DNA from: Acidovorax sp. A79
Lineage (GTDB): Bacteria; Pseudomonadota; Gammaproteobacteria; Burkholderiales; Burkholderiaceae_C
DNA: 64,000 nt
Direction: 5' to 3'
NCBI RefSeq assembly: GCF_041154505.1
Contig: NZ_AP028672.1
Coordinates: 1,191,001 to 1,255,000, forward strand
The notes under the pieces: model-generated
Databases searched by the model: none
What the model saw: the letters and a program-made list of their open reading frames with translations, nothing else
Told to the model about the DNA's origin: nothing
In this document: one piece after another, positions 26,527 through 35,733 of the stretch
How the letters are laid out: every line of letters begins with the position of its first letter
Position numbering within the stretch: the first letter of the stretch is position 1
Position numbers and translations under genes: made by a program

Positions 26527-29193
26527 ATGCTCGCACTGCTTCGCACCTTCTCCTGGCAGGATCTGCGCCACCATCCCTGGCGCAGCGCCGCGGCCGTGAC
26601 CGCGGTGATGCTGGGCGTGGCGCTGGCCTTTGCGGTGCATGTGATCAATGCGTCCGCGCTGGACGAGTTCTCGCAGGCGGTGCGGGCGGTCAACGGCCAG
26701 CCCGACCTGGAGCTGCGCGCCATGCAGGGCAGCCTGCCCGAGGCGTTGTACGGACAGCTCGCCACCCATCCTCAGGTGGCGCGGGCCAGTCCGCTGCTGG
26801 AGCTGGCGGCGGTGGCACGGGCCGCCGTGCGGCAGGATGCCGAAGCGCCGCCAGCGCCCCCGCCGCCCGGCACGCCGCTGCGGGTGCTGGGCGCCGATGC
26901 GCTGCTGGTGCCCACGATGGCGCCCGCGCTGATGCCCCGGCCGTGGCCGGGCGCCGATCGCTTCGCGGTCTTCGCCCCCGCCACGGTGTTCCTCAACGCC
27001 GCCGCGCTCCAGGCGCTGGGGCTGCCAGCAATCCCCACCGGCCCTGCGCCGCGGCTGTTGCTGCAGGCCGGCCTGCGGCAGTGGACGGTGCACGTGGCCG
27101 GTACGGTGGCGGCCGGCGGCGCCCCCCTGGCGGTGATGGACATCGGCGCCGCGCAGGACCTGTTTGGCCGCACGGGGCAGTTGAGCCGCATCGACATCCA
27201 GCTGCAGCCCGGCACGGACCGCAGCGCCTGGGAGCAGGCCGTGCGCGCCCTGCCGGGCTGGCCCGCCGATGTGGTGTTCGCCCAGCCAGGCGACGCGGCC
27301 CAGCGCATCGGCAACCTCTCGCGCGCCTACCGGGTGAACCTCACCGTGCTGGCGCTGGTGGCGCTGTTCACGGGGGCGTTCCTGGTGTTCTCGGTGCTGG
27401 CGCTCAGCGTGGCGCAGCGCGCGCCGCAGTTCGCGCTGCTGGCCGTGCTGGGCGCAACGCCGCGCCAGCGCCTGTGGCTGGTCCTGGCCGAGTCGGCCAC
27501 GCTGGGGCTGGTGGGCAGCGCCGCCGGCATCGCACTGGGCTCGGCCCTGGCCGCCGCCGCGCTGCGGCTGCTGGGCGGCGACCTGGGCGGCGGCTACTTC
27601 GCGGGCGTGCAGCCCGCGCTGCAATGGAGCGCCCCGGCGGCCCTGGCCTATGGTGCCCTGGGCGTGGTGGCCGCGCTGGTGGGCGGCTGGTGGCCCGCGC
27701 GCGCCGCGCAGGCGCTGCCGCCCGCGCAGACGCTCAAGGGCCTGGGCACGGCATCCCAGCAATCCGCCAATGGCGCGATGGGACTCATCTTGACCGCAAC
27801 GGGTGCGCTGCTGGCCATGGCGCCACCTGTTTTTGGCATACCGCTGGCGGCCTATGCGGCCATCGGCCTGCTGCTCGTCGGCGGCATTGCCCTGCTGCCC
27901 TGGGGCATGGCCTGGCTGCTGCGCCGCCTGCAGCCGCTGGCCGCACGCCATGCCCTGCCACTGCTGGCGGTGGAGCGCGCGCGGCGCATGCGCGGCACGG
28001 CGGCCATCGCCGTGGGGGGCGTGGTGGCCAGCCTGAGCCTGGCGGTCGCGCTGACGGTGATGGTGTCGAGCTTTCGCGGCTCGGTCACGCAGTGGCTGGA
28101 CGCGGTGCTGCCCTCGCCCCTGTATGTGCGCCCGGCCATCAACGCCCCGGGCAGCGACGCCGCGCTGCTGCCCGCCGGCTTTGCGGAGGCGGTCGCCCAG
28201 CTGCCCGGGCTGGAGCGCGTTCAACCCCTGCGGGCCAGTCCGCTGCAGCTCGATGCCGCCCGTCCCGCGCTCACGGTCATCAGCCGCCCGCTGGGCAATG
28301 ATCCCGCGCGCCAGCTGCCCCTGGTGGGCGATGCGCTGCCCGTGCCCGCGGGGTACACCGGGGTGTACGTGAGCGAGGCGGTGGTGGACCTGTATGGCAT
28401 GCGCCCGGGCATGGAATGGCCAGCCCTCTCCAGGGCTTTCAGCCCTCCCGCCCTTGGTGATAAAGCGCAGGAAGCTATCTTTTATATAGCAGGCGTCTGG
28501 CGCGACTATGCCCGGCAATCGGGCGCAGTGGTGATGGACCGTGCGGTCTGGCTGCGCCTGACCGGTGATGCCCGCACCAGCGATCTGGCCCTGTGGCCCC
28601 GTGAAGGGGCCGATCTGCAGGCCTTGCAGGAATCCATCCAGGCCGTGGCCGCAGCGCATGCCGGCGAACCCCGGAGGGCGGGTGCGGCGGACGCCGCGCC
28701 CCTGGCTGACTTGCAGCCGGCGGCGCTGCTGGAGTTCGTCTCCTCCGGCACGATCCGCGCGCGCTCGCTGCGCATCTTCGACCGCAGCTTCGCGGTCACC
28801 TATTGGCTGCAGGCGGTGGCGATCGGCATCGGGCTCTTTGGCGTGGCCGCCAGCTTCAGCGCCCAGATCCTGGCGCGCCGCAAGGAGTTCGGTCTGCTCG
28901 CGCACCTGGGCCTCACGCGCCGCCAGATCCTGGCCGTGGTGGCCGGCGAAGGCGCCGCCTGGACGGGTGTGGGCGCGATGGCGGGCCTGCTGCTAGGCCT
29001 GGCCGTGTCGGTGGTCCTGGTGCACGTGGTCAACCCGCAGAGCTTTCACTGGACCATGGACCTGGCGGTTCCGGTGGGTCGGCTGGGCGCCCTGTGCATG
29101 GCCGTGGCCGCATCCGGCACCCTCACGGCGTGGCTCGCTGGACGCGCCGCGGCGGGAAGGGATGCCGTTCTGGCGGTAAAGGAAGACTGGTAG
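26527..29193 (+). CDS. FtsX-domain ABC transporter permease
   Basis: An inner-membrane permease of 888 residues. A first helix lies near 15-40 (WRSAAAVTAVMLGVALAFAV), then a large periplasmic domain, an FtsX module (about 270-400, with AQRAPQFALLAVLGATPRQR), a central helix pair, a second periplasmic domain, and a last FtsX module (about 765-880, ARRKEFGLLAHLGLTRRQI). Such proteins pair with LolD/MacB-type ATPases and usually handle lipids, lipoproteins or exported hydrophobic cargo. No ATPase is adjacent; the best candidate is at 17358. About 19 residues at 637-655 derive from an interspersed repeat. The start at 26527 was chosen by the family N-terminus (MLALLRTFSWQDL); 26491 is the alternative. 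Confidence 0.88.
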   Translation: MLALLRTFSWQDLRHHPWRSAAAVTAVMLGVALAFAVHVINASALDEFSQAVRAVNGQPDLELRAMQGSLPEALYGQLATHPQVARASPLLELAAVARAAVRQDAEAPPAPPPPGTPLRVLGADALLVPTMAPALMPRPWPGADRFAVFAPATVFLNAAALQALGLPAIPTGPAPRLLLQAGLRQWTVHVAGTVAAGGAPLAVMDIGAAQDLFGRTGQLSRIDIQLQPGTDRSAWEQAVRALPGWPADVVFAQPGDAAQRIGNLSRAYRVNLTVLALVALFTGAFLVFSVLALSVAQRAPQFALLAVLGATPRQRLWLVLAESATLGLVGSAAGIALGSALAAAALRLLGGDLGGGYFAGVQPALQWSAPAALAYGALGVVAALVGGWWPARAAQALPPAQTLKGLGTASQQSANGAMGLILTATGALLAMAPPVFGIPLAAYAAIGLLLVGGIALLPWGMAWLLRRLQPLAARHALPLLAVERARRMRGTAAIAVGGVVASLSLAVALTVMVSSFRGSVTQWLDAVLPSPLYVRPAINAPGSDAALLPAGFAEAVAQLPGLERVQPLRASPLQLDAARPALTVISRPLGNDPARQLPLVGDALPVPAGYTGVYVSEAVVDLYGMRPGMEWPALSRAFSPPALGDKAQEAIFYIAGVWRDYARQSGAVVMDRAVWLRLTGDARTSDLALWPREGADLQALQESIQAVAAAHAGEPRRAGAADAAPLADLQPAALLEFVSSGTIRARSLRIFDRSFAVTYWLQAVAIGIGLFGVAASFSAQILARRKEFGLLAHLGLTRRQILAVVAGEGAAWTGVGAMAGLLLGLAVSVVLVHVVNPQSFHWTMDLAVPVGRLGALCMAVAASGTLTAWLAGRAAAGRDAVLAVKEDW
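28436..28490 (-). repeat. Interspersed palindromic repeat inside the FtsX-type permease gene
   Basis: On the minus strand this reads GCTATATAAAAGATAGCTTC, then CTGCGCTTTATCACCAAG and GGCGGGAGGGCTGAAAG. The left arm is close to the other copies. It is read in frame and encodes residues around AFSPPALGDKAQEAIFY of a periplasmic domain. Confidence 0.65.
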
Positions 29194-29402
29194 ACAACGG
29201 AAACCCAGCGCCTCCCACTAGGCTTGGAGCCCTTGAGAGAAAGCAACTTTTGCTCACTTGGGTTAAATTATGTTGCATCGGCCCTGGCGATTGGCGATGA
29301 TCCAGCGCGTCCGGGCATGCGGGGTCAGCCCGCCGCAGACATCCAGACCAAACAAATACACTGTCAGGCCCCGCAGGGCCTGCTCGCAAAGGGAAAAATA
29401 GC

Positions 29403-30122
29403 ATGGCGAATTTCGGAGGCCGCTGGCCTGCAGGCCTCGTTTTGGCAGCATCGATGCTGCTGTCGTCCGCCTGGGGGCAAGTCAACATTCCTCCCGGGAG
29501 TTCGATTGACCTTTCCGCAGGGGACATCGACTTTTCCTGCCTGGCCACCACCAACCAGGGCGACCTGATTCTGGGCACCGGCACCCTGACCACCGGTAGC
29601 CTGACACTTGACAGCGGCTCGACGGTGTCGGGCACAGGCAGCACTTTGAACGTGAGCGGCGATCTCGCCGCCATCGCTCCCACCAACCTTGGCACGAGCA
29701 CGATCGTCGTGTCGGACATCTGCGCTCCAGGAACCCAGTTCCAGTTGAGCGGGAACATCGTGGTGCGGAATCTGGTGTTCATCAGCACCACGGGCGCCCC
29801 CGCCACCTTTGTGCTGCCCGTGGGTACCAACATCACCGTGACGGGCTCCGTCACACTCGGAACTCCGGGGTCTCCCGTCATATTGGCCCCCTCGGGCTCA
29901 GGCACTGCGGTGATCACGCTCGCCCCAGGCGCAACCTTGCAAAATCCCAGCGGAAGCGTCATTCCACCCACCGTGAGTTTTGGGCCCATCGTCACCGGGG
30001 CGGCCAGCATCCCTACGCTGGACACCTATGGCCTCCTTCTGCTGTCCCTGCTGCTGGGGGGTTTCGCGCTAGGTGCACGCCGGCGCGGCCCTCAGCCCAG
30101 CGCGCGGCACTTGCGAAGCTAA
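29403..30122 (+). CDS. Small IPTL-CTERM surface protein
   Basis: A 239-residue secreted protein with a signal peptide (cleavage near SSAWG/QVNIPPG). Its mature part is a low-complexity, Thr/Ser/Gly-rich beta region (GTGTLTTGSLTLDSGSTVSG, LNVSGDLAAIAPTN) like a parallel beta-helix. The C-terminus has IPTLDTYGLLLLSLLLGG followed by ARRRG, an IPTL-CTERM sorting signal, with the usual W of IPTLxxWG replaced by Y. The window thus holds two IPTL proteins. A GGGA ribosome binding site lies upstream. It stands alone between the permease and the glycosyltransferase genes. Function: surface display is expected from the sorting signal, nothing more specific. Confidence 0.82.
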   Translation: MANFGGRWPAGLVLAASMLLSSAWGQVNIPPGSSIDLSAGDIDFSCLATTNQGDLILGTGTLTTGSLTLDSGSTVSGTGSTLNVSGDLAAIAPTNLGTSTIVVSDICAPGTQFQLSGNIVVRNLVFISTTGAPATFVLPVGTNITVTGSVTLGTPGSPVILAPSGSGTAVITLAPGATLQNPSGSVIPPTVSFGPIVTGAASIPTLDTYGLLLLSLLLGGFALGARRRGPQPSARHLRS

Positions 30123-30279
30123 CGCGCTTTCACCGGGCCATCCGCCCTGGTGGACGCTACGCCCGAGCATCCGATGACGTGCGCCCAGGCTGCAGCGTTG
30201 TCAACAACGGTCGCAGCCCCCGGCACACCCTGGTCTTGCGCGACGCTGAAACCTGATTTGCATCCGGCGCCCTGAGCCC

Positions 30280-31350
30280 ATGAGCCGCATCTGCCTGAAC
30301 ATGATCGTGAAGAACGAGGCCCCGGTCATCGCCCGGTGCCTCGGCTCGGTCAAGCCCTGGGTGGACCACTGGGTCATTGTGGACACGGGCTCCACCGACG
30401 GCACGCAGGACCTCATCCGCGCGTTCATGCAGGACGTGCCAGGCACGCTGCACGAACGGCCCTGGAAGAACTTCGCGCACAACCGCAACGAGGCGCTCGA
30501 ACTGGCGCGCCCCCATGGGGCCTATCTGCTGTTCATCGATGCCGATGAGCAGCTGCGTGTGCCGCCGCAGTTCACCTGGCCCGAACTCACGGCCGATGGA
30601 TACACCCTGACCTGCCACATGGACGGCTGGGAATACCAGCGCAACAGCCTGGTGGCCACCCGCATCGGCTGGCGCTGGGAGGGTGTGCTGCACGAGTACC
30701 TGACCGCCGCGCAGCACGGCCCCTGGCAGACGCTGCAGGGACCGGTCATCCATGTGTCTCACGATGGCGCCCGCGCGCGCGACCCCGAGACCTATCTGCG
30801 TGACATGGCGCTGCTGGAACAGGCCGTGCGGGACGACCCCACGAACACGCGCAATGTGTTCTACCTTGCCCAGAGCTGCCGCGATGCCGGGAAGATCGAG
30901 CCCAGCCTGCTGTGGTACCAGCGCCGGGTCGACATGGGGGGATGGGACGAAGAGCGCTGGTATGCCCTGTTCCAGATCGCCGTGCTGCATGAGCGCAACC
31001 AGGCCCCACCCGCCACCGTGCGCGATGCTTATCTGGCGGCCTACGCGGCCCGCCCGCAGAGGGCTGAGCCCCTTTGCGAACTGGCCCGCTATCACCGCGA
31101 ACGGGCCGAACATGCACTGGCCACCGTGTTTGCCCTGCAGGCGTCACAGATTCCGCAACCTGCGGACATTCTTTTTGTGGATACACAGGTGTACACATGG
31201 CGTGCACTGGATGAGCTGGCCGTCAGCGCCTTCTACACCCCCCACCGAGACCTGGGTCGTGCTGCGCTGCAGCGGCTGCTGGCCGAGCGCCGATACCCGG
31301 CGGACCAAGCCCAACGCATCGAAGCAAATCAGGTTTTCTACGGTCCGTGA
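30280..31350 (+). CDS. Family 2 glycosyltransferase
   Basis: A 356-residue cytoplasmic glycosyltransferase of the SunS-like / tetratricopeptide group. The GT-A domain begins at residue 1 with [20 protein letters not shown], then [14 protein letters not shown] near 33-46 and the metal-binding FIDADEQL near 86-93. The C-terminal half is helical ([39 protein letters not shown]), resembling TPR-like repeats. Acceptor and donor are unknown; proteins of this group glycosylate peptides, lipids or polysaccharide precursors. It is followed after 43 bases by the cysteine-synthase-fold gene, and the two may be co-transcribed. Confidence 0.85.
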   Translation: MSRICLNMIVKNEAPVIARCLGSVKPWVDHWVIVDTGSTDGTQDLIRAFMQDVPGTLHERPWKNFAHNRNEALELARPHGAYLLFIDADEQLRVPPQFTWPELTADGYTLTCHMDGWEYQRNSLVATRIGWRWEGVLHEYLTAAQHGPWQTLQGPVIHVSHDGARARDPETYLRDMALLEQAVRDDPTNTRNVFYLAQSCRDAGKIEPSLLWYQRRVDMGGWDEERWYALFQIAVLHERNQAPPATVRDAYLAAYAARPQRAEPLCELARYHRERAEHALATVFALQASQIPQPADILFVDTQVYTWRALDELAVSAFYTPHRDLGRAALQRLLAERRYPADQAQRIEANQVFYGP

Positions 31351-31393
31351 CCATCTCTGCGGCCCAGGCTGGAGGCGCTGCGACAATGCTCGC

Positions 31394-32458
31394 ATGCAGA
31401 CTCTCTCCCCTCCTTCCCGCTGGCTCCACGAAGCCATCGCCCGCATTGAAGCCGACTACCAGCGCAGCGCCGACACGCACCTGATCCCGCTGCGGCTGCC
31501 CGCGTTTGCCGCGCATGGCATTGACCTGTACCTCAAGGACGAATCCACCCACCCCACGGGCAGCCTGAAGCACCGGCTGGCGCGGTCGCTTTTCTTGTAT
31601 GCACTGTGCAACGGCTGGGTGCGTGAAGGCTCGACCATCGTCGAGTCGTCCAGTGGCTCCACTGCGGTGAGCGAAGCCTACTTTGCGCGGCTGCTGGGGC
31701 TGCCGTTTGTGGCGGTGATGCCGCGCAGCACCTCGCCCGAGAAGGTCGCGCAGATCGAGTTCCATGGCGGGCGTTGCCATTTTGTGGACAGCGCGGGAGC
31801 GGTGTATGAGGCGGCCCATGCGATTGCCGAGGAGACGGGCGGCCACTACATGGACCAGTTCACCTATGCCGAGCGCGCGACAGACTGGCGCGGCAACAAC
31901 AACATTGCCGAGAGCATGTTCACGCAGATGGCGCGCGAGCCGCACTCGGTACCGCGCTGGATTGTGGTGGGCGCGGGCACGGGCGGCACCAGCGCCACCA
32001 TTGGCCGCTATGTGCGCTACCAGCGCCATGCCACGCAGGTGTGCGTGGCCGACCCGGCGGGTTCGGTGTTCAGTGCCTACCACCGCACGGGCGATGCGCA
32101 GCTGACGGCGCCAGGATCCCGCATTGAAGGCATTGGGCGCCCACGGGTGGAGCCCAGTTTCATCCGCACGCTGGTGGACCGCATGGTCGATGTGACGGAC
32201 TGCGAATCCATTGCCGCCATGCGCGCACTGTCGCAGCTACTGGGGCGGCGCGTGGGGCCGTCCACCGGCACCAACTTTGTGGCCATGCTCACGCTGGCCA
32301 GCGAGATGCGCGAGCGGGGCGAGCGCGGCTCCATCCTGTCGCTGCTGTGTGATGCGGGCGAGCGGTATTTACCCACTTATTTCGACACCGAATGGGTGGA
32401 CCGCACGTTCGGCGATTGCTCGGCAGCGCAGCAGAAGGTAGATGGCCTGATCGGCTGA
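31394..32458 (+). CDS. PLP-dependent cysteine synthase-family enzyme (Cds1-like)
   Basis: A 354-residue fold-type II PLP enzyme. The Schiff-base lysine is K59 in [11 protein letters not shown], followed by the substrate loop [11 protein letters not shown] and the phosphate-binding [14 protein letters not shown]. Length and sequence style fit the group annotated as PLP-dependent cysteine synthase family protein, which includes the L-cysteine desulfhydrase Cds1, rather than CysK or CysM; the two cannot be separated by eye. The ATG at 31394 is used. Its stop and the next gene's start overlap in TGATG (32456-32460), so translation of the AttH-like gene is probably coupled to it. Confidence 0.85.
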   Translation: MQTLSPPSRWLHEAIARIEADYQRSADTHLIPLRLPAFAAHGIDLYLKDESTHPTGSLKHRLARSLFLYALCNGWVREGSTIVESSSGSTAVSEAYFARLLGLPFVAVMPRSTSPEKVAQIEFHGGRCHFVDSAGAVYEAAHAIAEETGGHYMDQFTYAERATDWRGNNNIAESMFTQMAREPHSVPRWIVVGAGTGGTSATIGRYVRYQRHATQVCVADPAGSVFSAYHRTGDAQLTAPGSRIEGIGRPRVEPSFIRTLVDRMVDVTDCESIAAMRALSQLLGRRVGPSTGTNFVAMLTLASEMRERGERGSILSLLCDAGERYLPTYFDTEWVDRTFGDCSAAQQKVDGLIG

Positions 32459-33651
32459 TGCCAGCCACGCACTGCACCATGCCCTCCACCGCCCTGTCCC
32501 CGGGCCCTGCCGGGCCATTCACTGGCCCCGCTGCCACGCGCCGCCAGTGGCTGGCCAGGCAGCTGCCGCTGGGCATGGCGCTGGCGGGAGGGGCGGCGGG
32601 CTGGCTGCCCGGTCCGGCATCCGCCCTGCCGGCACGCACACTGGCCTTTCCGCGTGACCATGGCAGCCACCCGGAGCTGCGCACCGAGTGGTGGTACATC
32701 ACGGGGCATGTGCAGGCGCGGGGCCAGCCCTGGGGATTTCAGCTCACGTTCTTTCGGTCACGGGTGGACGCCACGCAGCCACTGCAGTCCGCGTTTGCCG
32801 CCAAGCAGCTGCTGTTCGCGCATGCCGCCGTCACGGACGTGCAGGGCCAGCGTCTGGTGCACGACCAGCGCATCGCACGCACGGGTTTTGGCGTGGCGCA
32901 GGCCAGCGAGGCCGATACCCGCATCCGGCTGCAGGACTGGACGCTGGAGCGCAGCGACATGGCGCACGGCAAGCCCCACCTGGCGCTCAGCCGCTACACG
33001 GCGCGGATCGCAGGCAGTGAATTCGGCCTGGAGCTGCAGTTCGACAGCACCCAGCCCGTGCTGCTGCAGGGCCAGCAAGGCCTGTCGCGCAAGGGGCCTG
33101 ACGCGGCGCAGGCCAGCTACTACTACAGCCAGCCGCAGCTGGCGGTCAGCGGCCACCTGACGGTGGGGGGCCGCCGCATGGATGTCACACCCGGCACCGG
33201 CCGCGCCTGGATGGACCACGAATGGAGCGAGGCCCTGCTGCACCCCGAAGCCCAGGGCTGGGACTGGATCGGGATGAACCTGCACGATGGCAGCGCGCTC
33301 ACCGCGTTCCGCCTGCGGCGTGCCGATGGCTCGGCGCTGTGGGCGGGGGGATCGCTGCGCGCGCCAGGGCAGCCCGTGCAGGCATTCGACGCGCGGTCCG
33401 TGGTGTTCACGCCGCAGCGGTGGTGGAGCAGCCCGCGCAGCGGCGCGCGCTATCCGGTGCAATGGCGGGTGCAAACACCCGCTGGCGCATTTGAAGTGCG
33501 CACCGTGCTGGACAACCAGGAGCTGGACAGCAGCGGATCGACGGGCGCGATCTACTGGGAAGGCTTGTCCGAGCTGGTGGACCACGCAGGCCTGCCCGTG
33601 GGCCGGGGCTACCTGGAGATGACCGGATATGCAAAACCGCTGCGCCTGTGA
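32458..33651 (+). CDS. AttH/CrtC-like exported lipocalin-family protein
   Basis: A 397-residue protein of the CrtC/AttH group, labelled carotenoid 1,2-hydratase or AttH, but in non-carotenogenic bacteria it usually accompanies an ABC transporter. A twin-arginine type signal is visible (TRRQWLARQLPLGMALAGG, arginines 28-29). The family hallmark EWWYITGHV is at 77-85, then GFQLTFFRSRVD, WMDHEWSEALL and DWIGMNLHDGSALTAFRLRR, two beta-sandwich lipocalin-like halves. In related genomes this gene sits behind a LolD-type ATPase and FtsX-type permease, here found 15 kb and 6 kb upstream. The start ATG overlaps the previous stop; ATG at 32479 is an alternative. Confidence 0.82.
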   Translation: MPATHCTMPSTALSPGPAGPFTGPAATRRQWLARQLPLGMALAGGAAGWLPGPASALPARTLAFPRDHGSHPELRTEWWYITGHVQARGQPWGFQLTFFRSRVDATQPLQSAFAAKQLLFAHAAVTDVQGQRLVHDQRIARTGFGVAQASEADTRIRLQDWTLERSDMAHGKPHLALSRYTARIAGSEFGLELQFDSTQPVLLQGQQGLSRKGPDAAQASYYYSQPQLAVSGHLTVGGRRMDVTPGTGRAWMDHEWSEALLHPEAQGWDWIGMNLHDGSALTAFRLRRADGSALWAGGSLRAPGQPVQAFDARSVVFTPQRWWSSPRSGARYPVQWRVQTPAGAFEVRTVLDNQELDSSGSTGAIYWEGLSELVDHAGLPVGRGYLEMTGYAKPLRL

Positions 33652-33676
33652 CGGCGGCAGCGGCTGGGGATGGGAG

Positions 33677-33693
33677 GGCCGCCACAGGCGGCC
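33677..33693. terminator. Hairpin between convergent attH-like and livM genes
   Basis: Arms GGCCGCC (33677-33683) and GGCGGCC (33687-33693) with a 3-base loop, in the 50-base space between convergent stops. There is no T-run, so its role as terminator is tentative. Confidence 0.4.
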
Positions 33694-33701
33694 GTATCGC
33701 C

Positions 33702-34703
33702 TCAGTGCTTGGCGGAGTTGCCTGAGCGGCGCTGCGCCAGCCACGCGATGATCTCGCCCATGATGCCGCGGCGGAAGGCGAGCACGCAAACGACGAAGAT
33801 CAGCCCTGTGACCATGGTGACGGATTCGCCCAGGGTCTTGAACCACTCCACGCTGGTCAGCGCAGCGAGCAGGTTGCCGAATTCGCCGATCTTGTTCTCC
33901 AGCAACACCACCACGGCCGAGCCGATCAGCGGGCCCGACAGGGTGCCCAGCCCCCCCACGAGCGTCATCAGGATGACCTGGCCCGAAGCCGTCCAGTGCA
34001 CGTCGGACAGCGTGGCGAAACCCAGCACCAGCGTCTTGAGCGAACCGGCCAGGCCTGCCAGCGCCGCCGACAGCACGAAGGCCAGCAGCTTGAAGCGGTG
34101 CGTGTCGTAGCCCAGCGAGATGGCGCGAGGCTCGTTCTCCTTGATGCCCTTGAGCACCTGGCCGAACGGCGAATGGATGGTGCGCACGATGACGAGGAAC
34201 GCCAGCACCACGATCACCAGCGCCACGTAGTACATGACCAGGTCGCTCTGCAGGCTGATGATGCCAAACAGCTTGCCGCGCGGCACGCCCTGCAGGCCGT
34301 CCTCGCCCCCGGTGAAGGGCGCCTGCAGGCAGGCGAAGAACAGCATCTGCGCCAGTGCCAGCGTGATCATCGAGAAGTAGATGCCCTGGCGGCGGATGGC
34401 CAGCCAGCCGAACAGCAGGCCCAGCAGCGCGCCACCGGCCGTGCCCAGCAGCAGGCCGATCTCGGGCGTGAGGCCCCAGACCTTGATGGCGTGGCCGGCC
34501 ACATAGGCTGCTCCGCCCAGAAACGCGGCGTGCCCGAATGACAGCAGGCCGGTGTAGCCCAGCAGCAGGTTGAACGCGGAAGCGAACAGCGCGAAGCACA
34601 TCAGCTTCATCACGAAGACGGGATAGGCGCCAAGGAAGGGCGCGGCGATCAGGGCCAGCAGCAGCAGGCCGTAGCCGATGGAGGCAAGGTTCTTGGTATT
34701 CAT
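33702..34703 (-). CDS. livM: Branched-chain amino acid ABC transporter permease LivM
   Basis: The second inner-membrane permease of a branched-chain amino acid type importer. The 333 residues form 8-10 helices with the family blocks YTGLLSFGHAAFLGGAAYVAGHA, the EAA-like loop SPFGQVLKGIKENEPRAISL, and GGLGTLSGPLIGSAVVVLLE. It follows livH by 12 bases and is the last gene of the five-gene importer operon. Given the substrate range of the family (leucine/isoleucine/valine, amides, urea, aromatic acids), the substrate cannot be fixed. The start at 34703 matches the family. Confidence 0.92.
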   Translation of the reverse strand: MNTKNLASIGYGLLLLALIAAPFLGAYPVFVMKLMCFALFASAFNLLLGYTGLLSFGHAAFLGGAAYVAGHAIKVWGLTPEIGLLLGTAGGALLGLLFGWLAIRRQGIYFSMITLALAQMLFFACLQAPFTGGEDGLQGVPRGKLFGIISLQSDLVMYYVALVIVVLAFLVIVRTIHSPFGQVLKGIKENEPRAISLGYDTHRFKLLAFVLSAALAGLAGSLKTLVLGFATLSDVHWTASGQVILMTLVGGLGTLSGPLIGSAVVVLLENKIGEFGNLLAALTSVEWFKTLGESVTMVTGLIFVVCVLAFRRGIMGEIIAWLAQRRSGNSAKH

Positions 34704-34715
34704 GCGGACGGCCCC

Positions 34716-35600
34716 TTATTTTTCTTTGCCGAACAGGCCGGCGGGGCGGATGAGGAGAACGATGACCATGATGACGAACACCACGGTGGAGGACGCTTCG
34801 GGGTAGAACACCTTGGTGAAGCCCTCGATGACACCCAGGCCCAGCCCGGTGAGGATGGAGCCCATGATGGAGCCCATGCCGCCAATCACCACCACGGCGA
34901 AGACCACGATGATGAGGTTCTGCCCCATGAGCGGCGTGACCTGATAGACCGGCGCCGCCAGCACGCCGGCAAACGCGGCCAGCGCGGCACCGAAGGCATA
35001 GGTCAGCGTCACCATCACCGGCACGTTGATGCCGAAGGCCTCCACCAGGCGCGGGTTCTCGGTGCCGGCGCGCAGGTACGCGCCGAGCTTGGTCTTCTCG
35101 ATCACGTACCAGGTGGCCAGACACACGACCACCGAGGCCACCACCACCCAGGCGCGGTAGTTGGGCATGATCATGAAACCCAGGTTGGTCGCGCCCTCCA
35201 GCAGTTCGGGCGTGTCATACCCCAGTCCGGAGACGCCATAGATCGAGCGGAACACCCCCTCGATCAGCAGCGTGAGGCCCAGCGTGAGCAGCAGGCCGTA
35301 CAGGTGATCGAGCTTGTAGATCCAGCGCAGCAGCAGGCGCTCAATCAGCACCCCGAACAACCCCACCGCCAGCGGCGCCAGCACCAGCATCCACCAGTAG
35401 TTGATGCCGAAGTAATTCATCGCCATCCAGGTCATCAGGGCTCCCGTCATGAACAGCGCCCCGTGGGCGAAGTTGATGACGTTGAGCAGGCCGAAGATCA
35501 CGGCCAGCCCCAGGCTGAGAATGGCATAGAACGAGCCGTTGACCAGCCCCAGGAGGAGCTGGCTCAACAGGCCCGGCAATGAGACACCAAAGATTTCCAT
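34716..35600 (-). CDS. livH: Branched-chain amino acid ABC transporter permease LivH
   Basis: The first permease subunit, 294 residues. Typical blocks are QLLLGLVNGSFYAILSLGLAVIFGLLNVINFAHGALFM at the N-terminus, the EAA loop KTKLGAYLRAGTENPRLVEAF, and GGMGSIMGSILTGLGLGVIEGF. It forms a heterodimer with LivM in the inner membrane. It follows the binding-protein gene by 133 bases, a gap long enough to hold the stem-loop annotated at 35689. The start at 35600 (MEIFGVSLPG) is the only plausible one. Confidence 0.92.
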   Translation of the reverse strand: MEIFGVSLPGLLSQLLLGLVNGSFYAILSLGLAVIFGLLNVINFAHGALFMTGALMTWMAMNYFGINYWWMLVLAPLAVGLFGVLIERLLLRWIYKLDHLYGLLLTLGLTLLIEGVFRSIYGVSGLGYDTPELLEGATNLGFMIMPNYRAWVVVASVVVCLATWYVIEKTKLGAYLRAGTENPRLVEAFGINVPVMVTLTYAFGAALAAFAGVLAAPVYQVTPLMGQNLIIVVFAVVVIGGMGSIMGSILTGLGLGVIEGFTKVFYPEASSTVVFVIMVIVLLIRPAGLFGKEK

Positions 35601-35688
35601 GGGAGGCAGCTGCAGGTGGTGGTGAACGGTTCAGGTCGGGAGGAAGGGAGGTGCCGGGCAGGCCCCTGCGGGCCACCGGACCGGCCCT

Positions 35689-35708
35689 GGGCGCGCGCAC
35701 GCGCACCC
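35689..35708 (-). promoter_or_regulatory. GC-rich stem-loop after the binding-protein gene
   Basis: An imperfect hairpin GGGTGCGCG/CGCGCGCCC lies in the gap between the binding-protein stop and livH. Stem-loops at this position in importer operons often protect the 5' message and dampen readthrough, giving more binding protein than permease. This is an inference from position. Confidence 0.3.
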
Positions 35709-35733
35709 GGGGCCTCCTTTCTTTCTCAGCGGT

